A stretch of 58,443 nt of DNA from Actinomycetota bacterium (GTDB lineage Bacteria; Actinomycetota; Acidimicrobiia; Acidimicrobiales; JAJPHE01). The stretch lies in assembly GCA_021325435.1 (NCBI GenBank), contig JAJPHE010000070.1, positions 1 through 58,443 of the forward strand, in the 5' to 3' direction. How positions within the stretch are numbered: the first letter of the stretch is position 1; every line of letters begins with the position of its first letter. Both the position numbers and the translations under genes were made by a program. Below the pieces are notes generated by a model. It was not told the origin of the DNA and made no database searches. It saw only the letters and a list, made by a program, of their open reading frames with translations. Shown one piece after another: positions 25,092 through 32,571 of this stretch.

Positions 25092-25418
25092 ATGGCCGCC
25101 AACATCGTGAACCTGTCCGACGCGACGTTCGACGAGGAGGTCAAGGGCTCAGAAGTGCCCGTCCTCGTCGACTTCTGGGCGGAATGGTGCGGGCCCTGCA
25201 AGATGGTCTCTCCCATCCTCGAGGAGATCGCCAGCGAGAACCCGGAGCGGATCCGGGTGGCCAAGCTGAACATCGACGACAACCTCGAGACCGCCCGCCG
25301 GTTCGAGGTGATGAGCATCCCGACCATGATCCTGTTCAAGGACGGCGACGTGCAGACCCGCATCGTCGGCGCCAAGGGGAAGGGCCAGCTCCTGCAGGAC
25401 CTGGCCGCCTACCTGTAG
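25092..25418 (+). CDS. trxA: Thioredoxin
   Basis: A 108-residue classical thioredoxin with FWAEWCGPCKMVSP (Cys33/Cys36), the cis-proline SIPTMILFKDG and the usual beta-alpha fold length. Starts at ATG 25092. It reduces protein disulfides in the cytosol, using TrxB encoded upstream. The next gene begins within about 30 bp, as trxA-cwlM in mycobacteria. Confidence 0.97.
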   Translation: MAANIVNLSDATFDEEVKGSEVPVLVDFWAEWCGPCKMVSPILEEIASENPERIRVAKLNIDDNLETARRFEVMSIPTMILFKDGDVQTRIVGAKGKGQLLQDLAAYL

Positions 25419-25444
25419 GGGCCGGAAGGGTTCCCGAAGCAGGC

Positions 25445-26425
25445 CTGGACGGCCTGCCGCTCACCATCGGCGGCGACGGGGAGGAGGTCCACGACCTCCA
25501 GCGGAGGCTTTCCGCCCTCGGCCACGACGTCTCCGGTGACGAGCCCGGCAGGTTCGGGGAGGCGACGGCGGCGGCGGTCAGGCGGTTCCAGGAACAGCGG
25601 GGACTGCGGGTCGACGCCGTCTGCGGGCCCCAGACATGGTCGGCCCTGGTCGAGGCCGGGTGGCGGCTGGGTGACCGCCACCTCTACCGCCGCACCCCCA
25701 TGCTGCGGGGCGACGACGTGGCCGAGCTGCAGCGCCGCCTGGGCGAGCTCGGCTTCGACGCCGGCCGGGTGGACGGCATCTTCGGCGACCACACCGCCAC
25801 GGCCCTGGCCGACTTCCAGCGCAACCTCGACCTGACCGTCGACGGGATCTGCGGCCCGGCCACTGTCGAGGCCCTCACCCGGCTCACCCCCCGCACCGGG
25901 GGCGGGTCGGTGGCCGAGGTCCGCGAGCGCGACCGGCTCCGGCGGGGGGCGCCGGGCCTCACCGGCCGGCGGGTCGCCGTCGGGCACCCCGGGGGCCTCC
26001 CCGCCCTGGTCGACGCGGTCGTGCGCGAGCTCTCGCGGGCCGGCGCCGACGCGGTCAGCCTGACCGACCCCGACGGGTCGGCCCAGGCGGCCCAGGCCAA
26101 CGCGGTCGAGGTCGACGCCTACATCGGGTTCCACCTCGACCCGGGACGGCAGGGCTGCGCCGCCGCCTACTACTCCGGCTTCCGCTACGAGTCACCGGGA
26201 GGCAAGCGGCTGGCCGAGCTGCTGGCCGCCGCCCTGGCCGCCACCCTCGGCCTGCCCGACCTGGGGGCCCAGGGGATGTCGCTTCCGGTCCTGCGCGAGA
26301 CCCGGATGCCGGCGGTGGTGTGCGAGATCGGGCCGCCGGCGGCGGTGGTCGAGGGTATGGCCCGCCTGGGCCCGGCCGTGGCCCGGGCACTGCGCGACTG
26401 GGCCGCCGCTCCCTGCGAGGAATGA
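25445..26425 (+). CDS. cwlM: CwlM-like protein: two peptidoglycan-binding domains plus degenerate amidase_3
   Basis: About 326 residues. Two PG_binding_1 repeats (EEVHDLQRRLSALG ... FGEATAAAVRRFQEQRGL; DVAELQRRLGELGFDAGRVD ... TATALADFQRNLDL) precede an amidase_3-like domain. In that domain the first zinc motif reads AVGHPGGLP and lacks the usual following Glu; His in GFHLD and Glu in VCEIGPP remain. Loss of a ligand suggests a non-catalytic protein, as proposed for mycobacterial CwlM, which regulates MurA. No ATG, GTG or TTG lies between the trxA stop and the first domain; CTG 25445 is a guess. The trxB-trxA-cwlM-parB-parA order supports the identity. Confidence 0.82.
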   Translation: MDGLPLTIGGDGEEVHDLQRRLSALGHDVSGDEPGRFGEATAAAVRRFQEQRGLRVDAVCGPQTWSALVEAGWRLGDRHLYRRTPMLRGDDVAELQRRLGELGFDAGRVDGIFGDHTATALADFQRNLDLTVDGICGPATVEALTRLTPRTGGGSVAEVRERDRLRRGAPGLTGRRVAVGHPGGLPALVDAVVRELSRAGADAVSLTDPDGSAQAAQANAVEVDAYIGFHLDPGRQGCAAAYYSGFRYESPGGKRLAELLAAALAATLGLPDLGAQGMSLPVLRETRMPAVVCEIGPPAAVVEGMARLGPAVARALRDWAAAPCEE

Positions 26426-26441
26426 CCGGGCACGGCCCGGT
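26425..26441 (+). terminator. Hairpin at the cwlM stop
   Basis: ACCGGGC (26425-26431) and GCCCGGT (26435-26441) form a 7-bp stem overlapping the stop codon. A second inverted repeat CCGATAG / CTATCGG (26454-26460 / 26473-26479) follows. There is no T-run, so termination is plausible but unproven. Confidence 0.35.
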
Positions 26442-26563
26442 TCATAGCCGTCGCCGATAGGTTGAGGTCTCTCTATCGGCCACACCGGGGGGCGACCTGG
26501 GCTTTTGCGCCAGAATCGGGGTAGTTTCACCGGCAACGAGCATCAGAAGTTGCCCACAACCTC

Positions 26564-26580
26564 ATCCACACGTTGTGGAT
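26564..26580. promoter_or_regulatory. Inverted pair of DnaA-box-like sites between cwlM and parB
   Basis: ATCCACA-CGT-TGTGGAT is a perfect inverted repeat. The flanks make TCATCCACA on one strand, one mismatch from TTATCCACA, and CAATCCACA on the other. It lies between the 3' ends of two convergent genes, where no promoter is needed. It could titrate DnaA or be an accessory origin site. Confidence 0.5.
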
Positions 26581-26626
26581 TGCACCCTCCGGTCGAAGGT
26601 GAGGGTGGGCTCCGGAAGGGCCGGAT

Positions 26627-27511
26627 TCAGCTGCCGGGCACCATCAGGCGGTAGATCCGCTCGAGGTCCTCGAGGTCGGCGAAGTCGATGATCACCCGCC
26701 CCTTGCGCGGCCCCATCTCGACCTTGACGGTGGTCTGCAGGTGGTCCGACAGGAGCCCTTCGAGCTCGGGGACGCCGGGCTCGGGCAGCTTGCGCGAACC
26801 CGGCCGGGGCCGGGCCGCGCCCCCCTCACCGCCGCCTTCGGGCTCGCCGCCCCGGGCCCGGACCGCCTCCTCCACCACCCGGACCGACAGCCCCTCGGCC
26901 ACGGCCCGGCGGGCCAGGGCCTCCTGGAAGGCCCGGTCCGGGGTGCCCAGCAGGGCCCGGGCGTGGCCGGCGGACAGCTGGTGGTCGGCCACCAGCTTCT
27001 GAATGCCGGCCGGCAGCTGGAGCAGCCGCAGGGTGTTGGTGACCGCCGTCCGGCTGCGGCCGACCCGTTGGGCGACCTCGTCGTGGGTCAGCTGGAAGTC
27101 CTCGATCAGCTGCTGGTAGGCGCCCGCCTCCTCCAGCGGGTTCAGGTCCTGCCGGTGGAGGTTCTCCACCAGGGCCTGCTCGAGGCTGGCCCGGTCGTCG
27201 GCCGTGCGCACCAGGGCCGGGATGGTCTGCAACCCGGCCCGGCGAGAGGCCCGCCACCGCCGCTCGCCGGCGATCAGCTCGAAGCGGTCGGTGCCCACCG
27301 CCCTGACCAGGATCGGCTGCAGGACTCCGAGGGCCCGGATGGAGTCGGTCAGCGAGGCCAGGCTCTCCTCGTCGAAGTGGGCCCGGGGCTGGTTGGGGTT
27401 CGGCTCCACCGCCGAGACCGGCACCTGCCGGAGCACCGAGTCCGAGTCCGCCTTCACCTCGGGGGGGATGAGGGCCCCGAGGCCCCTACCCAATCCGCTG
27501 CGGCGCGCCAC
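26627..27511 (-). CDS. parB: Chromosome partitioning protein ParB
   Basis: A 294-residue CTP-dependent DNA clamp. The N-terminal ParA-stimulating segment is MARRSGLGRGLGALIP. The CTPase/ParB-N domain has NPNQPRAHFDEESL, LVRAVGTDRFELIAGERRWR and ENLHRQDLNPLEEA. The central HTH is VAQRVGRSRTAVTNTLRLLQ, and the C-terminal dimerisation domain ends GRVIIDFADLEDLERIYRLM. It loads at parS, three copies of which lie upstream of parA at 28631-28724. ATG 27511 lies inside the parA 3' end, so the genes overlap by 26 bp and are coupled. Confidence 0.96.
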   Translation of the reverse strand: MARRSGLGRGLGALIPPEVKADSDSVLRQVPVSAVEPNPNQPRAHFDEESLASLTDSIRALGVLQPILVRAVGTDRFELIAGERRWRASRRAGLQTIPALVRTADDRASLEQALVENLHRQDLNPLEEAGAYQQLIEDFQLTHDEVAQRVGRSRTAVTNTLRLLQLPAGIQKLVADHQLSAGHARALLGTPDRAFQEALARRAVAEGLSVRVVEEAVRARGGEPEGGGEGGAARPRPGSRKLPEPGVPELEGLLSDHLQTTVKVEMGPRKGRVIIDFADLEDLERIYRLMVPGS

Positions 27512-28571
27512 CGCTCACCTCCTTGGCCAGCTCGCGATAGGCGATGGCCCCGCGAGACGACGGGTCGAACACGATGATGGGCTGTCCGAAGGAGGGCGCC
27601 TCCGACAGACGCACAGTCCGGGGGACGATGTTGCGGCAGACCTTGTCGCCGAAGTGGTTGCGCACCTCGTCGGCCACCTGCTCGGCCAGGTTGGTGCGGG
27701 CGTCGAACATGGTGAGGATGATCGAGCCCAGCTCCAGCCGGGGGTTGAGGGCGCTCTGGACCAGGTTGACGTTGCGCAGCAGCTGCCCCAGCCCCTCCAG
27801 GGCGTAGTACTCGCACTGGATCGGAACGACAACCTCGCTGGCGGCGGCCAGCCCGTTGATGGTGAGTAGGCCCAGCGACGGGGGGCAGTCGATCAGCACG
27901 AAGTCGAAATCCTCGAGGACCGGCTCCAGCGCCTTGCGCAAGCGGAGCTCGCGGCTGAACACCGGCACCAGCTCGATCTCCGCCCCGGCCAGGTCGATGG
28001 TGGCGGGGCACACGAACAGGTTGCGCAGGCTGGTGGGCTCCACGCAGTCCTCCACCGGCAGCTCGCGCATGATGACGTCGTAGACCGACGTCTCCAGGTT
28101 GCGGGCGTTGATGCCCAGGCCGGTGGTGGCGTTGCCCTGGGGGTCCAGGTCGACGACCAGAACCCGGTAGCCGAGCTCGGCCAGGGCGGCGCCCAGGTTG
28201 ACCGCCGTGGTCGTCTTGCCGACCCCGCCCTTCTGGTTGGCGATGGCCATTACCCGGGGAAGGTCGCGCCGGAAGGGGCTGGCGGCCTCCTCAGCAGGGC
28301 CTTCCTCAGACCCAACGGGCCCGTCGCCGGCCGGGTCGCCCACCGGTGGGATGGACTGGTCCCCGTCCCCGTGGAACCCCTGGTCATGGCCGTATTCGGG
28401 GCCCCAGTCGCGGTGTTGCGGCTCGGGCTGCTCCAGCGGGGCCTGCTCCTCCGCCTGATCGGACACGTCCACCGTCTCTGCCTGCTCGTGCCCGTCCTCC
28501 TGGTGGGCCCACTGCTGACCCCAGTCCTCGTGCGGGCCGGAGTCGGCGCCGCCGTCGCCCCAATCGCTCAC
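27486..28571 (-). CDS. parA: Chromosome partitioning ATPase ParA with long acidic N-terminal extension
   Basis: GTG 28571 gives 361 residues. The first ~100 are an Asp/Glu/Gln/Gly-rich, probably disordered region (EDWGQQWAHQEDGHEQ, AEEQAPLEQPEPQ). The ParA core then begins with RVMAIANQKGGVGKTTTAV (deviant Walker A), VVDLDPQGNATTGLG and FVLIDCPPSLGLLT. It partitions the origin with ParB. An ATG at 28637 would overlap the first parS site and lengthen the tail further; the GTG has AGGG and GAGG just upstream and is preferred. Bacterial ParA proteins usually have only a short N-terminal extension. Confidence 0.95.
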   Translation of the reverse strand: MSDWGDGGADSGPHEDWGQQWAHQEDGHEQAETVDVSDQAEEQAPLEQPEPQHRDWGPEYGHDQGFHGDGDQSIPPVGDPAGDGPVGSEEGPAEEAASPFRRDLPRVMAIANQKGGVGKTTTAVNLGAALAELGYRVLVVDLDPQGNATTGLGINARNLETSVYDVIMRELPVEDCVEPTSLRNLFVCPATIDLAGAEIELVPVFSRELRLRKALEPVLEDFDFVLIDCPPSLGLLTINGLAAASEVVVPIQCEYYALEGLGQLLRNVNLVQSALNPRLELGSIILTMFDARTNLAEQVADEVRNHFGDKVCRNIVPRTVRLSEAPSFGQPIIVFDPSSRGAIAYRELAKEVSGGAPQRIG

Positions 28572-28630
28572 CGCCCTATCCTCGTTGCCCAAACACTCAA
28601 CGTCAAGGATCGGACATAAACCACCCCCAG

Positions 28631-28644
28631 GTTTCACGTGAAAC
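28631..28644. promoter_or_regulatory. parS site 1
   Basis: GTTTCACGTGAAAC, the 14-bp core of the universal parS palindrome with no mismatch. It is located upstream of parA, which it may also help to regulate. Confidence 0.95.
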
Positions 28645-28670
28645 CCGGCTCCGTGCCCGCCGCCACCCCA

Positions 28671-28684
28671 GTTTCACGTGAAAC
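28671..28684. promoter_or_regulatory. parS site 2
   Basis: GTTTCACGTGAAAC, a perfect core exactly 40 bp after site 1. Confidence 0.95.
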
Positions 28685-28710
28685 CGAAACCCCCACCGCG
28701 ATCGCCCGTC

Positions 28711-28724
28711 GTTCCACGTGAAAC
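28711..28724. promoter_or_regulatory. parS site 3 (one mismatch)
   Basis: GTTCCACGTGAAAC, with one mismatch from the core, again exactly 40 bp from the previous site. It lies 73 bp from the end of rsmG. Confidence 0.88.
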
Positions 28725-28796
28725 CAGCTAGGAGAGGGGACCCGCCCTGGTCACCGACGTGCGGCGGCAGGCGCCTGAGAAGCCGGAGAGTCCAGA

Positions 28797-29399
28797 TCAG
28801 AAGAGCGGCCGCTTGGCCGGCACCCCTGTGCGACGGGGGTAGTCCTCCGGACACTCCGCCGCCTGGCGGACGATCTGGAAGTGGAAGAAGGCGGACCCGA
28901 CCGCCCCGGCCGGCTCCATCCCGAGAACCGCCAGCCCTGAGGCGGGCCAGCGCTCCCCTTCCTGCTGGGGCGGCTCGGACACCACCAGCCGGCCGCCCAC
29001 CTGGAGGAGGCCGGCGGCGCACTCGGCGGTGACCGCCGGGGCGGCGAAGGAACGGGCGGCGACCAGGGAGAACGCCCCCCGGCAGGACGGATCGTGGCCG
29101 ACCACCTCGGCCCGATCGGCCAGCACCCGCACCCGGTCCTCGAGGCCCAGCCGGACCACGGACTCGAGCAGGAAGGCGGCCCGGCGCTCGGCCGACTCGA
29201 CGAGGGCGAGGCGGGCGTCGGGCCAGCGCAGGGCCAGGACGAGGCCGGGAACTCCCCCGCCGCTGCCCAGATCGGCGACGGTGGCCGGCACCTGGGGCTC
29301 GACCACCTCGGCCAGGGCGTTGGCGTGCCGGACGTGGTCCTCGACCGGGCCGGGGCCGAGGAAGCCCAGCTGGCGGGCCCGCCCCAGCAGCTCCAGCAT
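28797..29399 (-). CDS. rsmG: 16S rRNA (guanine-527-N7)-methyltransferase RsmG
   Basis: A 200-residue SAM methyltransferase modifying G527 of 16S rRNA. Motifs are ATVADLGSGGGVPGLVLALR (SAM site), LVESAERRAAFL and VAARSFAAPAV. It has the GidB-family length and sits in its expected place between parA and jag. Loss of this enzyme gives low-level streptomycin resistance in other bacteria. ATG 29399 lies 31 bp after the jag stop, in the same direction. Confidence 0.93.
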   Translation of the reverse strand: MLELLGRARQLGFLGPGPVEDHVRHANALAEVVEPQVPATVADLGSGGGVPGLVLALRWPDARLALVESAERRAAFLLESVVRLGLEDRVRVLADRAEVVGHDPSCRGAFSLVAARSFAAPAVTAECAAGLLQVGGRLVVSEPPQQEGERWPASGLAVLGMEPAGAVGSAFFHFQIVRQAAECPEDYPRRTGVPAKRPLF

Positions 29400-29430
29400 G
29401 GCGTCGGGGCCGGCGGAGGTCAGGGTCGGG

Positions 29431-30249
29431 TCAGGGTTGGGGCAGGATCACCACTCGCCGGCGGGGCTCCTCGCCCTCCGACGTGGTGGTCACGCCGTCG
29501 ATCTGGTTGACCGTTTCGTGGACGATCTTGCGGTCGGCGGGGGGCATGGGCTCGAGCACCCGGCGGGTGCCGGTCGCCTTCACCTGGGCGGCCACCTCGT
29601 TGGTGAACCGCTCCAGGGCGACCTTGCGCTTCTGCCGGTATCCGGAGACGTCGACCAGGATGCGGCCGTGTCGGGCCCGCAACCGGCGCTGGACCACGGT
29701 CCGGGTCAGCTCCTGGATGGCCCCGAGGGTGGCCCCCTTGGGCCCGATGAGCAGGCCGAGGTCGGAGCCGTCCACCCGGATCTCGATGTTCTCGTCGTCC
29801 ACCACCTGGGAGTCGACGTCGGCATGGAGCTGGAACCGCTCGACCAGGCCCCGCACGAAGATGACGGCTTCCTCCGCCTGCTCCTCGAGGGAGACGTCCT
29901 CCAGATCCTCGTCGTGGTCGCTCATCTCTTCCTCCCGCTCGTCGTCTTGCTGGGCCGGGGCCTCGTCGTCGGCCTGGTCAGCCGGGCGGCCGTCACCCTG
30001 TCTCGTTTCGCTGGTCCGGGCCCCCGAGCGCGACCGGCGCCGCCGGTCCCGGCGGTCCTCCTTGGGCCGCGGCTGGGTGGGACGCACCCGGGCCCGGACC
30101 CGGGCCTCGCCTCGCACCCGGCCGAACAGCCCCGGCCGGGGCTCCTCGATCACCTGGAACTCGGCGTCCTCCTCGGCCACTCCCAGCTGGTCGAGGGCGG
30201 CGTCCTTGGCCTCTTCCACCGTCCGTCCGGTGGTCTCCACCCACTCCAT
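29431..30249 (-). CDS. khpB: RNA-binding protein Jag/KhpB
   Basis: A 272-residue protein. The Jag_N domain (1-55) has ETTGRTVEEAKDAALDQLGV and EEPRPGLFGRVRGEA. A highly charged linker (Arg-rich then Asp/Glu/Gln-rich, about 60-125) follows, then a KH domain with LGLLIGPKGATLGAIQELTR and a C-terminal R3H domain (ERFTNEVAAQVKATGTRRVL, PPADRKIVHE). It binds RNA and affects cell-wall growth in other Gram-positives. The ATG at 30247-30249 overlaps the yidC stop (ATGA). Confidence 0.94.
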   Translation of the reverse strand: MEWVETTGRTVEEAKDAALDQLGVAEEDAEFQVIEEPRPGLFGRVRGEARVRARVRPTQPRPKEDRRDRRRRSRSGARTSETRQGDGRPADQADDEAPAQQDDEREEEMSDHDEDLEDVSLEEQAEEAVIFVRGLVERFQLHADVDSQVVDDENIEIRVDGSDLGLLIGPKGATLGAIQELTRTVVQRRLRARHGRILVDVSGYRQKRKVALERFTNEVAAQVKATGTRRVLEPMPPADRKIVHETVNQIDGVTTTSEGEEPRRRVVILPQP

Positions 30250-31448
30250 CAGCGCCGCCGACGGGACTTCTTGCGCGACCGGTTGCGGTTGGCCGGTCGG
30301 GCCGGCGGGGGAGCGCCGCCCTTGCCGTTGGGGCGGCCGTTGCCGCTGGCCGCCGGTTTCTGGCCGTTGCCGTCGGTGCCGGCCGCCCGCTGGCCCTGGG
30401 CCATCTGGTCAAGCCCCAAGAACCGCGACAGCGCGCCGCCGAGGCCGGGGGAGGACCCCGCCGGGCGGGCCGGCTTGGTGCCGGCGTCCCGCGAGGGCAC
30501 GTCGATGGCCTTCGGCGCGCTCTTGGCGTGGGCGGACAGCACCGGGTCGTAGGCGTACATGAACTCCTGCTGGCCGATCCGGAACAGGCTCGAGACCAGG
30601 AAGTAGACGTTGACCCCGGCGGGGATCGAGATCGAGATGAACCCGAAGACCACCGGCATGACCCGCTGCATCATCTTGGCCTGGGGGTTGGCGGCCGCCG
30701 CCGGGTTGCGGCCGTTCAGCTGGCGGGTCTGGATGTACTGGGTGAGGACCACCAGGCCGACCAGGATCCAGTAGCCGATGACCAGGGTGCCGTGGACGGT
30801 CCCCACCGACTTGGCCAGGTCCAGGCCGAACGACTTCATGTGGCAGCCGGCGGTGGACCCGGTGGTGGCCACCTGCGAGCTGAGGAGGTGCTGGTAGAGG
30901 GTGCTGCTGTGGGAGACGTGCTCGGGGACGCAGTAGGTGTGGCCCTGCTGCAGGTCGCTCACCGGCTTGCCCAGCTGGGTGGCGGTGGCCTGGAGGACCG
31001 AGCTGGTGGTCGTCTTGGTCACCTTCACCGAGTGGGTGAGGTTGGCGATCACCCGGTAGAGCACCCAGAACACCGGGAACTGGATGACCATCGGCAGACA
31101 GCCGCTCATCGGGTTGACGTTGTTGTCCTTGTAGAGCGCCATCATCTCCTGGTTGAGGCGCTCGCGGTCCCCCTTGTACTTGGCCTGCAGCTTCTTCATC
31201 TCCGGCTGCAGCCGCTGCATCTGGATCATCGACCGGGTGCTCTTCCAGGTCAGCGGGAAGAGCACCACCATCACCGCTACGGTTAGGAGCGCAATGGCGA
31301 TGGCGTAGTTGGGGACCAGCGAATAGAAGAAGGCCAGGACGGCGGCGATCGCCTTGTACAGGGGATCGAACACCGAGAAGCCGGAGGTCTGGGAGCTGGT
31401 GCCCGACGCCCCGAGCAGGGATGCGAGCAGGTGGCCGGTGGAGTTCAT
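30249..31448 (-). CDS. yidC: Membrane protein insertase YidC
   Basis: A 399-residue Oxa1-family insertase. The membrane core has FFYSLVPNYAIAIALLTVAV, the hydrophilic-groove Arg in LTWKSTRSMIQMQRLQPEMK, the coiled cytoplasmic hairpin LQAKYKGDRERLNQEMMALY, and the helix MSGCLPMVIQFPVFWVLYRV. An extracellular loop with two Cys (HTYCVPEHV, TAGCHMK) and a long Pro/Gly/Asn/Arg-rich C-terminal tail are lineage-specific. It inserts membrane proteins with or without Sec. Confidence 0.95.
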   Translation of the reverse strand: MNSTGHLLASLLGASGTSSQTSGFSVFDPLYKAIAAVLAFFYSLVPNYAIAIALLTVAVMVVLFPLTWKSTRSMIQMQRLQPEMKKLQAKYKGDRERLNQEMMALYKDNNVNPMSGCLPMVIQFPVFWVLYRVIANLTHSVKVTKTTTSSVLQATATQLGKPVSDLQQGHTYCVPEHVSHSSTLYQHLLSSQVATTGSTAGCHMKSFGLDLAKSVGTVHGTLVIGYWILVGLVVLTQYIQTRQLNGRNPAAAANPQAKMMQRVMPVVFGFISISIPAGVNVYFLVSSLFRIGQQEFMYAYDPVLSAHAKSAPKAIDVPSRDAGTKPARPAGSSPGLGGALSRFLGLDQMAQGQRAAGTDGNGQKPAASGNGRPNGKGGAPPPARPANRNRSRKKSRRRR

Positions 31449-31457
31449 CTCAGGTCC

Positions 31458-31706
31458 TCAGTCGGGCACGGGGTCGACTCCGTGTCCACCCCACGGATGA
31501 CAGCGAGACAGGCGGCGGCCGGCGAGCCAGCTCCCCCGCAGGGCCCCGTGGCGCTCCACCGCCTCGTAGGCGTAGTTGGAGCAGGAAGGCCAGTAGCGGC
31601 AGGGGGAGGGGCGCCCGGCGGTCAGGCGCTGGTAGCCCCGGATGGCGGCGAGCAGGGCCCGGGCGCCGAGGCCGGGCGCGGTGCCGGTGGCGGCGGCGGC
31701 GGTCAC
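31458..31706 (-). CDS. yidD: Membrane protein insertion efficiency factor YidD
   Basis: An 82-residue protein; GTG 31706 overlaps the rnpA stop. The family signature is [20 protein letters not shown] followed by [20 protein letters not shown] and [14 protein letters not shown]. It assists YidC at the inner face of the membrane. In the frame a longer upstream extension antisense to nothing useful was ignored, because the coupled GTG gives the normal family length. Confidence 0.93.
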   Translation of the reverse strand: MTAAAATGTAPGLGARALLAAIRGYQRLTAGRPSPCRYWPSCSNYAYEAVERHGALRGSWLAGRRLSRCHPWGGHGVDPVPD

Positions 31707-32038
31707 TGCTCCGTCACTGCTTGGAGGGCTCGGGACACGGCAGCTTTCAGTTCTTCGAAGGACAGCGCCGCCGCTTGCGGGGCGGCGCCGATCAGGTAAG
31801 CCCCCGGGCGCATGGTGGGCGCCAGGTCGGCGACGACGGCTCGCAGGCGACGACGGAGCCGGTTGCGCTGCACGGCCCGCCCAACGCGCCGACCGACGGC
31901 GTAGGCGACCTTCGGCGGCTCCGTCGGGCCTCCGACGGCGAAGGTTACCGTCACCGGGCCCGTCCGCACCCGACGGCCCGATCGGCGCAGCTCGTCGAAG
32001 GTCTGCCTGGTCCGGACCCGCCACACCGGTCGGGCCAC
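31703..32038 (-). CDS. rnpA: Ribonuclease P protein component
   Basis: A 111-residue basic protein from GTG 32038. It includes the RNR signature [20 protein letters not shown] followed by [12 protein letters not shown]. It works with RNase P RNA (not in this window) to trim tRNA 5' ends. It lies 23 bp after rpmH in the same transcript. Confidence 0.94.
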   Translation of the reverse strand: MARPVWRVRTRQTFDELRRSGRRVRTGPVTVTFAVGGPTEPPKVAYAVGRRVGRAVQRNRLRRRLRAVVADLAPTMRPGAYLIGAAPQAAALSFEELKAAVSRALQAVTEQ

Positions 32039-32061
32039 TGGGGCGAGAACGGTCGGGCCGC

Positions 32062-32196
32062 TCAGGCCGACAGGCGGTGGCGGCCCTTCGCCCGCCGGGC
32101 CTTGAGAATGGCCCGGCCGGCCCGGGTGGACATGCGGTGGCGGAAGCCGTGGTTCTTGGCCCGCTTGCGGTTGTTGGGCTGGTAGGTGCGCTTCAC
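32062..32196 (-). CDS. rpmH: 50S ribosomal protein L34
   Basis: Translating the minus strand from GTG 32196 gives 44 residues beginning [19 protein letters not shown] and ending [12 protein letters not shown], the invariant L34 sequence. It is the first gene of the leftward rpmH-rnpA-yidD-yidC-jag-rsmG run. Its promoter must lie in the 375-bp gap to dnaA. Confidence 0.97.
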   Translation of the reverse strand: MKRTYQPNNRKRAKNHGFRHRMSTRAGRAILKARRAKGRHRLSA

Positions 32197-32571
32197 TGTG
32201 TCGCTCCGTCGGGTCGATCGGGACCGGTCCCGCGGGGGGTGACGGCAGCCGTGTAGGGGCGCCGGGCGGACCGGGGGCCCACCAGGCTACGCCGCCCGCT
32301 GGGGGACCGCCACCGCCCGGCCAGGATCTTCCGGAAACACGATTTCAGCCCGAAAATCCGTGCACTTTGCCTGTTCCGAAGGGGGATGGCCGGTGCTACG
32401 GTCCTCTCTTCGGTTCGTGCGTTACGGCGGGCCTGACCCTCCTTCCCCGGGGTCGTAGGCAGGCCTCGACGAAGTGCAAGAGGTGGGCGGGTTGCCGAAC
32501 AGCTGGGCTAGTTATCCACAGAATGTGGACCGGCCTGTGGACTCGCGGGGACGGATCGGCCGGAGGTCCAG
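32197..32571. other. rpmH-dnaA divergent intergenic region
   Basis: A 375-bp gene-free stretch that must hold the leftward rpmH promoter and the rightward dnaA promoter. The left part is GC-rich. An AT-richer patch at about 32336-32370 (AAACACGATTTCAGCC and on) is the best promoter area, but no convincing -35/-10 pair was found. DnaA boxes lie at the dnaA end. Confidence 0.7.
32512..32544. promoter_or_regulatory. DnaA boxes upstream of dnaA
   Basis: A perfect TTATCCACA at 32512-32520, followed on the other strand by TGTGGACCG (32524-32532) and TGTGGACTC (32536-32544), which keep the TGTGGA core. The cluster ends 27 bp before the dnaA start. That fits autoregulation of dnaA and perhaps an origin subregion. 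Confidence 0.75.

Noticed and set aside
32367-32402. TTGCCT ... TACGGT as a dnaA promoter
   Set aside because: The spacer is 24 bp, too long for a sigma-70-type promoter.
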